Source: Lachnoclostridium sp. An196 (lineage in GTDB: Bacteria; Bacillota; Clostridia; Lachnospirales; Lachnospiraceae). Taken from it: a stretch of DNA of 64,000 bases. Where the stretch lies: NCBI RefSeq assembly GCF_002160135.1, contig NZ_NFJZ01000001.1:1-64000 (forward strand), read 5' to 3'. Positions 17,790-25,623 of the stretch are shown in pieces. The position numbers were made by a program, and so were the translations under genes. Positions within the stretch are counted from its first letter, which is position 1. Each line of letters begins with the position of its first letter. The notes beneath the pieces were generated by a model. The model was not told the DNA's origin and did no database searches. It saw only the letters and a program-made list of their open reading frames with translations.

Positions 17790-17819
17790 GCTGCGGGCAG
17801 GGAGCCGGAAGGAGGAAGC

Positions 17820-18407
17820 ATGAGAGAGGAAGAACTGTTATACAGCGCTCCGGTGGAAGAAGAGCAGCCTGCCCTGGATGAACTGGAGATTGAAAAGACG
17901 GCGCGCCGCTACCAGACAGGAGACGGCGTGGAGAAGGATCTGGACGAGGCCCTGCGGTGGTACAGGAAGAGCAAAAGCTCCCTGGCCCGGTACGCGTCGG
18001 CCCTGATTTGGCAGGAAAAAAGGGCATACAAAGAGGCAGAGCAGGAACTGCTGAAAGGCCTGGAGGCGGAAGAAGGCGACGCTATCCCGTTTATCCAGAT
18101 GGAACTTGGCAAACTGTACCTGAGCGGACAGATTTCAGGCACGCCAGACTACAGCCTCGCCATCCGCTATCTGGAAGAGGGCCTCAGGGGAGAACCCGCT
18201 TATGGAAAGCTCTGCGCGGGTCTTTTGGGACTGGCGTATGAGAAAGCAGGGAGAACGATCCAGGCGATCCACTGGTACAAGACCGCCGTCCGGGACTTCG
18301 GACGGGAAGAATACCGGGAGAACCTGTACCGCCTGTATCTGACCGGAGCGGCAGGCGCGCAGATGAAGCGTGTGGCGGAAGAGGCCCTGGGGAAAGAGGT
18401 GCGGTAG
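17820..18407 (+). CDS. Small Sel1/TPR repeat protein
   Basis: This 195-residue soluble protein consists mainly of Sel1-type repeats, beginning with YQTGDGVEKDLDEALRWY at about residues 29-46 and continuing with SLAIRYLEEGLRG and AIHWYKTAV units. No enzyme motif or membrane helix is present. GGAAGGAGG precedes the ATG. The stop codon is followed directly by the ATG of the next gene with no spacer, so translation is probably coupled. It is likely a short scaffold or adaptor of the cluster. Confidence 0.82.
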   Translation: MREEELLYSAPVEEEQPALDELEIEKTARRYQTGDGVEKDLDEALRWYRKSKSSLARYASALIWQEKRAYKEAEQELLKGLEAEEGDAIPFIQMELGKLYLSGQISGTPDYSLAIRYLEEGLRGEPAYGKLCAGLLGLAYEKAGRTIQAIHWYKTAVRDFGREEYRENLYRLYLTGAAGAQMKRVAEEALGKEVR

Positions 18408-19874
18408 ATGGCGGAAAGGACGGAAATGGCACAGGGAGTGCTGGAACGGTATGGGATCGACTCATCCCTGCCGGACAGCCAGGCCTTGACGCTGCTGGAA
18501 AAAGAACATCAAAAGCTTCTGAGAAAACTGAACCATGTCTTCGGAAACGCCGTAAAGGAGCAGGAACTGGAACAGGAACTGGACGTCCTGGAGACGGCGA
18601 TGGAAGAGCTGGAACGCGCGGGAGGCAGAAAACTGTCTCTGGACGATGTGGAGCTGGAGACGAAGAGCCTGTCCCAGACGCAGATTGAATTTGACGAGAA
18701 CGCGCAGACCGAGGAGGAGGCGATCGCTGAGATGATGGAGATCCGCCGCCTGGAGAAACAGATAAGGAAAGACCAGGGAAAGAATATAGAAGTCAGCTTC
18801 CGGGGAATCCTGAAGCTTTTGGATTACTATAAACGGAAGGGCAGCTTTCTGGGAAGAGAAAAATGGCTTGCCTATGCGGTTGAGTGGTTCCATTATCCTC
18901 AGCACACCAACGAGATGTACGACCTGCAGCGGACCAGGACGGACGGCCTGGCGGACCCGGAGAAATGCCGCTACTGGATGCGCCGGGCGGCGCAGACCGG
19001 ACACAAGGACGCCTGTTTTGAGATGGGAAAAGAGTGCATGAAGGAGGGAAGCCCTTCCTTTGACCTGAAACAGGCCGCAGTATATTTTGCGAAAGCTGCG
19101 GACCGGGAGCATCCGCAGGCGTATCTGTACGCGTTCACGGCGTTTTATAAACTGGGAGATTACAACAGGGCGGAGACCTGCCTCAAGGCGGCGGACAAGA
19201 TCGGCGTGCCGGGAGCGGCGTACCGCCTGGGCGTGGTCTACGATGTGGACGAGAACAGTTATGGGCAGAGAAACCCGGAGGAAGCGCTTGCCTGGTATGA
19301 AAAAGCGTACCGGCAGAGCCCGGACGGGGATGTGTGCTACGGGCTGGGCGTCCTGTACGATGAGTTCGGAAGAACGCGGGAGGCGGAGGAGGTCCTGCAG
19401 CGCGGGATCCGGGAATACCGGTCAGAAGACTGCGAAGAAGCCTGGGAAGACCAGAAAGGACGTGCAGAAAACGCAGGATCCGGGGAAGAACCGGAGGAAG
19501 AGCCGGAAGCGGCGTCATGGGAAGGAGAGCCTGAGAAAGAACCGGAGGAAACGTCATGGAAAGCGGAGTCGGAAGAAGAGATGGAATCGTTGATATCCCC
19601 GAAAAGGGATTCCAGGCAGGATCTGATCCGGCAGGCTACGGCTCTTTATGAGCAGGGAAACTACAGCAGGGCGGCGCTGGTATTTCTGAAGCTGAAAGGC
19701 GAGTATGAGCTGGAAGGGGAATACCGGGCCGCGCTGTGCTATCTGGCGGATAAGAAGAGCCGATTCAGCAGAGGGCTTGCAAAGACCTGGCTGAAGGCGC
19801 TGGCGAAGGAAGATTATAAGGATGCCGGGGATATCTACGAAAGAGAATTTGGCGCTCTGAAGCGGAAGAAATAA
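18408..19874 (+). CDS. Sel1-repeat protein with helical N-terminus and acidic linker
   Basis: The 488-residue protein has an N-terminal helical region (about 1-150) opening with LERYGIDSSLPDSQALTLLE and a coiled-coil-like stretch; Sel1/TPR repeats at about 175-345; a Glu/Pro-rich acidic linker at about 355-405 made of near-repeats of the pattern EPEEEPEAASW; and a short C-terminal TPR-like unit. The first 60 residues faintly recall the small J-like or helper segments found in proteins next to variant Hsp70 genes. However, no HPD motif is present, so a DnaJ function is not supported. It starts on the base after the previous stop codon. Confidence 0.8.
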   Translation: MAERTEMAQGVLERYGIDSSLPDSQALTLLEKEHQKLLRKLNHVFGNAVKEQELEQELDVLETAMEELERAGGRKLSLDDVELETKSLSQTQIEFDENAQTEEEAIAEMMEIRRLEKQIRKDQGKNIEVSFRGILKLLDYYKRKGSFLGREKWLAYAVEWFHYPQHTNEMYDLQRTRTDGLADPEKCRYWMRRAAQTGHKDACFEMGKECMKEGSPSFDLKQAAVYFAKAADREHPQAYLYAFTAFYKLGDYNRAETCLKAADKIGVPGAAYRLGVVYDVDENSYGQRNPEEALAWYEKAYRQSPDGDVCYGLGVLYDEFGRTREAEEVLQRGIREYRSEDCEEAWEDQKGRAENAGSGEEPEEEPEAASWEGEPEKEPEETSWKAESEEEMESLISPKRDSRQDLIRQATALYEQGNYSRAALVFLKLKGEYELEGEYRAALCYLADKKSRFSRGLAKTWLKALAKEDYKDAGDIYEREFGALKRKK

Positions 19875-19902
19875 ATCAAGGACGGTCAAGGAGGAAGATA
19901 GG

Positions 19903-21051
19903 ATGTTTTTTGTCAAACCGAAAATGGCTGATGAAGAGAGAAAGAAATGGTCTGAGGAAATTGAACAGCTCCTAGACGCAGATAGGACTCAGGAGGCTTA
20001 TAATAAAGCTCTGGAGTTCGATAAACTGGACAAGGACGCCGCAGGCTATCATATGAGTTATTTTTATTTTATGGGAGAATGTGTGCGGGAGGACAGAAGG
20101 GAAGCTTTAAAACGGATCGAAAAATACGTGCGCCGCGTGCCGGACGACCCGGAAGGATGGTACCGGTACGGCCTTTTCCTGCGGCTGGAAGGAAATGAAC
20201 CGGAAGCGGCGGAATGCTTTGAAAAGGCATCCGGAATGGGACATATCCAGGGAACGGTGGATCTGGCGGGAAGCTGTAAGATCCTGGCAGACCAGTTCCG
20301 CAACCAGGCGGCGGGAACGCTGAATGTGAAAGAATACGGGGAGTGCAATAACCGGGCGGTTTCTCTGTATATCCGCTCCATGGCCCTCTATGACAAGATC
20401 GTGCAGGAACATCCCGACGAACTGGAGGACGCCGACTGGCAGGGATACGGCCGCGCCGCGGACATGATGTATTTCCTGAGCCTGGCCGGAGAAGTAAAAA
20501 AAGTGAACGTGAAAGATTCGGAGTCTCAGAATTACCTGAACCTGGGGCTGCAGCTCGTGTCCGGCAAGGGGAACGTCAAAGAGCAGCGTTACTGGAGAAT
20601 CAATGCGGCGAGAATATACAGCCAGATGGAGCAGGCAGGATGGAAAGCCATGGCAGAATATTTCCGCATGTCCATGTGTCTGTACGACTGCTCTGAGAAA
20701 AAGAACCAGCCGATGTTTGCGAACGCCAGATGGCATATGGACCGGATACAGGAGCTGAACGGCAGCCTGTCGGAGGAACAGAGAAAGTCCTATCCGGAGG
20801 ATTTCGCGGATGTAACAGAACTGTATGGAAAAATGGAGAAAAAATACGGGAAGATTATGGAAAACCGGCTGCGCGCGGGGGAATATCCGGATCTTTCCGA
20901 GGACTATATGCCGGGACAGGCCCCGGCAGTGGAAGACTGCAGACGGTTTATGGATTTTGCGGAGGCGCTCAGAAACGGCGCTCCGGCTCAGCCGGATGCT
21001 TCCAGGGAGCCGGAAAAGAAGAAAAAGGGACTGTTTGGATTATTCCGCTGA
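19903..21051 (+). CDS. TPR-like repeat protein
   Basis: The 382-residue soluble protein is built from helical pairs of TPR type (for example RVPDDPEGWYRYGLFLRLEG and EAAECFEKASGMGH near residues 75-120). It ends in a basic Lys-rich tail followed by GLFGLFR. No catalytic motif or membrane segment was found. AAGGAGG precedes the ATG and the gene is 28 bases after the Sel1/acidic-linker gene. The Phe-rich C-terminal tip could act as a docking peptide. Function is unknown beyond probable protein-protein interaction within the cluster. Confidence 0.78.
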   Translation: MFFVKPKMADEERKKWSEEIEQLLDADRTQEAYNKALEFDKLDKDAAGYHMSYFYFMGECVREDRREALKRIEKYVRRVPDDPEGWYRYGLFLRLEGNEPEAAECFEKASGMGHIQGTVDLAGSCKILADQFRNQAAGTLNVKEYGECNNRAVSLYIRSMALYDKIVQEHPDELEDADWQGYGRAADMMYFLSLAGEVKKVNVKDSESQNYLNLGLQLVSGKGNVKEQRYWRINAARIYSQMEQAGWKAMAEYFRMSMCLYDCSEKKNQPMFANARWHMDRIQELNGSLSEEQRKSYPEDFADVTELYGKMEKKYGKIMENRLRAGEYPDLSEDYMPGQAPAVEDCRRFMDFAEALRNGAPAQPDASREPEKKKKGLFGLFR

Positions 21052-21066
21052 AAGGAGAGAGAAAGA

Positions 21067-21621
21067 ATGATTCCGTATGTGTTTACTTTTATCGGGATGT
21101 TCCTCCGCCAGTGGTATGTCAATGTGATCAATCCCAGCGACGGCGGGGCAGTGTTCTTAACGGCCGTCGGAGTCCTGCTGACCGTCATGGGATTATGGAA
21201 GACCTATAAGATTCAGGGAGGAAAATATGCCGACAGGAAAAGACTGGGGATTGCCATGGGCGTCCACGGGGCGATCTGGCTGGCAGGCCTTTTGCTGTTT
21301 GGCGTGGTGAGCTGGATCCTGGGCAAGATTGTCTACCTGATCGCGCTTGTCATCGGACTGGCGATCGCTTATTTCTGGTTCCGTTCGCTGGACGGGAGCA
21401 GTTCTGACACAACACACAGCCAGGAAAGTGACGAAAAGGAGGGACTGGATGCGCTCCCCAATCTGATGTACGATGGCTACAAGCGCTGGCAGCTGGAGTA
21501 CAGATGCCGGGATCATGCGGTCTATCACGATGACGACGGCAACAAGATTACGATCCGCCAGGCCAGCGTATGCAGGGGGAATATCCAGACAGACGCAGGA
21601 TTTTTTCAAAGTTATCAATAA
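21067..21621 (+). CDS. Unknown membrane protein, last gene of the cluster
   Basis: The 184-residue protein has about three or four hydrophobic helices in its first 120 residues (near 5-20, 28-46, 60-85 and 88-108) and a soluble C-terminal tail of some 70 residues, with DDDGNKITI in a probably beta-rich end. It is not recognised. AAAGGAGA precedes the ATG, 15 bases after the TPR gene. Its stop codon abuts a hairpin, so it closes the transcription unit. Confidence 0.72.
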   Translation: MIPYVFTFIGMFLRQWYVNVINPSDGGAVFLTAVGVLLTVMGLWKTYKIQGGKYADRKRLGIAMGVHGAIWLAGLLLFGVVSWILGKIVYLIALVIGLAIAYFWFRSLDGSSSDTTHSQESDEKEGLDALPNLMYDGYKRWQLEYRCRDHAVYHDDDGNKITIRQASVCRGNIQTDAGFFQSYQ

Positions 21622-21644
21622 AAAAGAGGGGCTTGCGGCCCCTC
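21620..21644 (-). terminator. Terminator of the purine permease gene, shared with the cluster end
   Basis: GAGGGGC (21626-21632) pairs with GCCCCTC (21638-21644) around a five-base loop. Read leftward it is followed by a run of six U, so it ends the minus-strand permease. Read rightward the U tract is poor (AAAATATTT follows), so termination of the plus-strand cluster here is weaker. Confidence 0.8.
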
Positions 21645-21670
21645 AAAATATTTGCCTGTGTCAGGCGATT

Positions 21671-23026
21671 TTATATAAACGTCAGCAGTACAAAATTTAA
21701 TATGAATAAAAATGTGGCCGCCCAGAGGATTGGATGAACCTCTCCGGCTTCTTTTTTGCAGATTTTTACCAGACAGTAGGTGATAAAACCAAATGCGATG
21801 CCGTCCGAGATGCTGTAGCACAGCGTCATGAACAGACTGGCGAAAAACGCGGGTACCGCTTCTTCAAAGTCTTCCCAGTTGATCTCCTTAAAAGCAGAGG
21901 TCATCATAACGCCCACGCTCACCAGAGCCGGAGCGGTGGCCGCGTAAGGGATTGCGCTGACGAAAGTAGCCAGGAACGCACTGAGCGCGAAGCAGACAGC
22001 CACGACGACGCTGGTCAGTCCGGTGCGTCCTCCTGCGGCGATTCCTGCGGCGCTCTCCACATAGGTGGTGGTGTTGGAAGTGCCGAAAAGCGCGCCGATG
22101 GAAGTGGCGGCCGCGTCGGCGAAAAGAGCCTTGTCCATCTTGGATTTAAATCCGGAACTGTTTTCCATGGTCTTTTCATCTTCTTCGCTGAAGATACCGC
22201 TCTGAATGCCGGTGCCGATGAACGCGCCGATGGTGTCGAACGTGTCGGAAACGCTGAATGCCAGGATCGTGATCAGCACCATGGGAAGCTTCGTCATGTC
22301 CGCAAACAGGGAAGGAAGTCCTGCGGGGGTAAAGATGACGCCGACGGTGGTGGGCAGCGCGGCGCAGGCTTCACGGAAAGAGACCGTGTCGGCCATCGTG
22401 GTGACGCCCATGGGGATCCCGACGACAGTGGCAATAACGATCCCGATCAGGATTGCCCCGGGAACCTTGCGTACCAGAAGCACGATCGTCAGAGCAAGGC
22501 CGATCAGGAAGAGCCAGAGCTGCGGATCGTTGAAAGTCGCCAGTGCCGGGACTCCGGAATCAAATTTGATAAATCCCACGTTCAGAAGCCCTATATAAGA
22601 GATAAACAGGCCGATACCTCCGCCGATGGCGTGCTGCAGGCTTCTGGGAATACATTTGATGATGTACTTCCGAAGCTTTGTCACGGTGATCAGGATATTG
22701 AGAATACCGCAGATAAATACCATGGACAGCGCCTGCTGCCAGGTAAAGCCGAGACCGAAACAGACCGTGTACACGAAAAAGGCGTTTAGCCCCATACCGG
22801 GGGCCTGCGCATACGGCACATTCGCCACCAGTCCCATGACCAGCGTGCCGATGATGGCGGCGATGATCGTGGCAAGAAATACCGCGCCCCATTCCATGCC
22901 GGCCTGGCTCAGGATCGCGGGATTGATGGCGATGATATACGCCATGGTGAAAAAGGTGGTGAGCCCGGCAGCGACTTCGGTCAGAACTGTCGTACCGTTC
23001 TCACGCAGTTTGAAAAAATCATTCAT
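21671..23026 (-). CDS. NCS2/AzgA-family purine permease (guanine/hypoxanthine type)
   Basis: This 451-residue proton-coupled permease with about 12-14 membrane helices imports purine bases such as hypoxanthine, guanine or adenine. It is assigned to the AzgA/PbuG branch by GLTTFFTMAYIIAINPAILS at about residues 20-39 and by GTSNTTTYVESAAGIAAGGR in the second half. I choose the ATG at 23026 because AGAAGGGAG lies upstream at good spacing; an in-frame ATG at 23083 would add 19 non-conserved residues. A sigma-A promoter lies about 70 bases upstream. I looked for a purine riboswitch in the leader and found none. The substrate cannot be fixed from sequence. Confidence 0.9.
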   Translation of the reverse strand: MNDFFKLRENGTTVLTEVAAGLTTFFTMAYIIAINPAILSQAGMEWGAVFLATIIAAIIGTLVMGLVANVPYAQAPGMGLNAFFVYTVCFGLGFTWQQALSMVFICGILNILITVTKLRKYIIKCIPRSLQHAIGGGIGLFISYIGLLNVGFIKFDSGVPALATFNDPQLWLFLIGLALTIVLLVRKVPGAILIGIVIATVVGIPMGVTTMADTVSFREACAALPTTVGVIFTPAGLPSLFADMTKLPMVLITILAFSVSDTFDTIGAFIGTGIQSGIFSEEDEKTMENSSGFKSKMDKALFADAAATSIGALFGTSNTTTYVESAAGIAAGGRTGLTSVVVAVCFALSAFLATFVSAIPYAATAPALVSVGVMMTSAFKEINWEDFEEAVPAFFASLFMTLCYSISDGIAFGFITYCLVKICKKEAGEVHPILWAATFLFILNFVLLTFI

Positions 23027-23094
23027 ATTACGTTTCTCCCTTCTGGATATGCGGAATCCGTTTATTGTTGTATATAATTCCAAAAGACGTTTCC

Positions 23095-23123
23095 ATTATA
23101 GGAGATTTTCCTGAGAATGGCAA
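23095..23123 (-). promoter_or_regulatory. Sigma-A promoter of the purine permease
   Basis: On the minus strand TTGCCA (complement of 23118-23123) is followed after exactly 17 bases by a perfect TATAAT (complement of 23095-23100). It lies about 70 bases before the ATG at 23026 and just beyond the terminator of the upstream PucR gene. Confidence 0.75.
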
Positions 23124-23147
23124 ATTGATTCTGATAAGCAGGGTATA

Positions 23148-23176
23148 AAAAAAGAACCGCTTTGCGGGTTCTTTTT
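23148..23176. terminator. Symmetric terminator between permease and PucR regulator
   Basis: A 13-base perfect stem (23148-23160 with 23164-23176, AAAAAGAACCGC type) has a three-base loop and is flanked by A and T runs, so it can terminate in both directions. Its main use is the end of the minus-strand PucR gene at 23184. Confidence 0.85.
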
Positions 23177-23183
23177 TTATGCT

Positions 23184-24752
23184 TTATTCATGCGGGAAAT
23201 GAAATCCGTTCTCTAATTCATAATAATACATGCGGATGAGCTCGGTGGAGATCAGAAGATAAAGGCGTACATTCGGATCGTCCAGATTCAGGTTTACAAG
23301 TTCCCGGATTTTGCTCATGCGCTGATAGAAAGTGTTGCGGTGAATATAAAGCGCGCCGGCCGCAGTTGCCGCATTGCAGTTGTTCTGGACATAGGCTTCC
23401 AGTGTCTTCAAAAGATCTGTGCCGTTTGCTTTGTCGTAACCATGAAGCTCTACCAGAGCCGGATGGCAAAGATGCCGGGGAGGCAGGCGGCTGGAGCCGT
23501 AATGGATAAAATGGTAAAGAGCATAGTCTTCAAAAATATAACACCATATATTGGGATTGTATACCTGTCCCATCTCATAGGCATAGCACGCCTGCTGATA
23601 GTATATGGGAGTGGTTTCAAAACTCCAGTATTTAAAACTGATGCCTGCCTTTAAAAGTCCGTCCCGTATAAGAAAGCTGATGCTGTGGGGGATGTCGTAG
23701 ACAGAACAGCCCGCTTTATCCAGATTCACGATCGCAACGATCTGGCCTTTGTAAGGAATCGCGATACAGTCATGAAACTGATTTTCCAGTTTCAGACAGA
23801 AAGGATTAAGGTAATTGTAACGCTCTGTTTTCTGATCATCCAGCGGATAGATGACGATACAGCAGCAGCAGTCAGTGATCTGCCAGCCGATGTTGCTGAG
23901 CAGATTTTTCAGGTCTTCCGTGCTGAATTTGACGCCTTCCAGCATGGAAAGGATAATAGACGGAAGGCTGCGGGAGTCCGGCGCGTCATGTTCCAGATTC
24001 TGAAAAGAAAGCAGGATGTATTCATGGATATAATCAATCAGCTGCACGATTCCGTGAGTAAATTTCCGCGCAGTTTCAAAAGCGGCAATAATATAATTAT
24101 CCCTGCCGTTCATGGTAGTGATCAGGTTGTAAGGAAGACGGTCGTCCTGCAAAAGTACGGCGCTGCCCACAAAACAACGTGCTTTTTCCGTAAATACCAG
24201 ACTCAGCTGGTTTACGAATTCAGTAGGCATGACTTTGCGTCCGGAAAACATATCGTTTTCCCATTCCAGAAGTCCGGAAGCATTTGGAGAAATATACTGC
24301 AGGCGCAGCGATTCATCAAATACAATAAACGGCACCTGAAGAAAGTCTTCGATAAGATCGCAGAGAGATTCCGGGGAATCCCCGTTCAGCAGATGCCGTT
24401 TAATGGAATTGTCAAAAGAGTAATATTTTTGGAAAATCTGCAGCACGTAATTAAATATGGCTGAAAACCGCTTGTCGTTTACACAAAAATATTCTATATC
24501 TGCCTGGTCAAAATAATTTTCAGCAGGAGAACCGACCACGATCAGAGAAACATGGCTGTCGGATTTCCAGTGAGCAGGAAGGCGGCGGGCTTCTGTGATG
24601 TAGACGGTATGGGGGTCGGGCAGATCAGAGGCGCCGCTCGTAAAAAGAGCAGCGCCTGAAAGATTTCTGCCGTATAAATGGCCGGAACAAAGTGGAGCCA
24701 GGGAAAAATTTTTGCTTAATTCTTCCCATAAAACAGACATACTGATATACAT
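23184..24752 (-). CDS. PucR/CdaR-family transcriptional regulator
   Basis: The 522-residue protein ends in the PucR-type helix-turn-helix (about 445-510) with LEAYVQNNCNAATAAGALY and HRNTFYQRMSKI. The long N-terminal part is a probable sensor without a recognisable enzyme motif. PucR relatives activate purine, sugar-acid or amino-acid catabolism genes. AAAGGA precedes the ATG by about eight bases, so the first Met is kept. The gene starts 17 bases after the truncated URO-D gene, suggesting it once shared an operon with it. The purine permease downstream and the URO-D methyltransferase-like genes upstream are the obvious target candidates. Confidence 0.87.
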   Translation of the reverse strand: MYISMSVLWEELSKNFSLAPLCSGHLYGRNLSGAALFTSGASDLPDPHTVYITEARRLPAHWKSDSHVSLIVVGSPAENYFDQADIEYFCVNDKRFSAIFNYVLQIFQKYYSFDNSIKRHLLNGDSPESLCDLIEDFLQVPFIVFDESLRLQYISPNASGLLEWENDMFSGRKVMPTEFVNQLSLVFTEKARCFVGSAVLLQDDRLPYNLITTMNGRDNYIIAAFETARKFTHGIVQLIDYIHEYILLSFQNLEHDAPDSRSLPSIILSMLEGVKFSTEDLKNLLSNIGWQITDCCCCIVIYPLDDQKTERYNYLNPFCLKLENQFHDCIAIPYKGQIVAIVNLDKAGCSVYDIPHSISFLIRDGLLKAGISFKYWSFETTPIYYQQACYAYEMGQVYNPNIWCYIFEDYALYHFIHYGSSRLPPRHLCHPALVELHGYDKANGTDLLKTLEAYVQNNCNAATAAGALYIHRNTFYQRMSKIRELVNLNLDDPNVRLYLLISTELIRMYYYELENGFHFPHE

Positions 24753-24769
24753 TCAGATCATCCTTTTGA

Positions 24770-25618
24770 TCAGATTTGGTGTTCCTGGGCGTATTTGCGG
24801 CCATATGAGGCCAGCTCGTCCAGATAAATGTCATTGTTCCATTTTCTGAAGCAGCATTCGTTGGCGATGGAAGGATAGAAACGCCCTCCGGGACAATAGG
24901 TATCGAACGCCCGGCGCACCTCGGCACGGATTTCTTCTTCTGTAATGTTTTCAATATCAATCTTCGGACCGTCAATGCCTCCGATCATGGCCAGCTTTCC
25001 TTCTGTGATTCTCTGGATTTCCACGATGTCATTCTGCGGGATGACGCCCTGCCAGATATCGATACCCATTTCTACCATATCCAGAACAAGAGGCTGACAG
25101 ACGCAGTCGGCATGGTGCATGAACATAATGCCGCAGTCGTGGGCTGTTTTGACAATCTCTGCGTGAAGCGGTTTGATCAGTTCTCTCCAGACCCGGGGCG
25201 GAAGAAACACATTCTGTTTGGTTCCCCAGTCATCGTGATAAAATACAATATCCGGCTTCAGATATTTGGCCGCCAGTTTCAGATATTCGATTTTATAGTC
25301 GGCGATTTTCCTGAGCACGCCGGCCATTTCTTCAGGGTATTCCATATAGTTAATCAGCGCGTTCTGCATTCCCATCAAATGATGAGTCCGTTCAAATAAC
25401 CCGCCGGAGCAGTAGATGGCACAAAAGTATTCGTCCCGGTTTACCTCTTCCGCCTGTTTGACGGCGGCACTCCAGTCCAGTCCTTCAAGAGTGGGAACTT
25501 TAAGCTGCTCTTCCCAGTGTTCAATGTCTTTGATTACCGCATTCTGATCATTGACCACCGGATGCGGTCCCGGCGCGGTAGGAAGGAAAAGGAACGAGGT
25601 TCCCCATCCCGAATACAT
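24770..25618 (-). CDS. URO-D family protein (corrinoid methyltransferase type), 5'-truncated
   Basis: The 282-residue product matches the uroporphyrinogen-decarboxylase superfamily, in the branch that includes MtaA-like cobamide methyltransferases rather than haem synthesis. Visible parts are GWGTSFLFLP, PHPVVNDQNAVIKDIEHW, FYHDDWGT, and HHADCVC, a likely metal-binding segment. Normal members are about 330-350 residues, so roughly the first 60 are missing. A TGA stands immediately before the ATG in frame and no ribosome site is present. Its broken end faces that of the plus-strand URO-D gene five bases away. It may be silent. Confidence 0.78.
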   Translation of the reverse strand: MYSGWGTSFLFLPTAPGPHPVVNDQNAVIKDIEHWEEQLKVPTLEGLDWSAAVKQAEEVNRDEYFCAIYCSGGLFERTHHLMGMQNALINYMEYPEEMAGVLRKIADYKIEYLKLAAKYLKPDIVFYHDDWGTKQNVFLPPRVWRELIKPLHAEIVKTAHDCGIMFMHHADCVCQPLVLDMVEMGIDIWQGVIPQNDIVEIQRITEGKLAMIGGIDGPKIDIENITEEEIRAEVRRAFDTYCPGGRFYPSIANECCFRKWNNDIYLDELASYGRKYAQEHQI

Positions 25619-25623
25619 TCATT

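Noticed and set aside
18408-18600. DnaJ partner for the cluster Hsp70
   Set aside because: No HPD motif is present in the helical N-terminal region, so a J-domain function cannot be claimed.
21734-22789. Plus-strand open frame of 351 codons opposite the purine permease
   Set aside because: The sense strand encodes a canonical AzgA permease; the antisense product is Asp/Gly/His-rich low complexity.
23027-23140. Purine riboswitch in front of the permease
   Set aside because: The leader lacks the conserved loop and junction sequence of the purine aptamer; only a promoter is visible.
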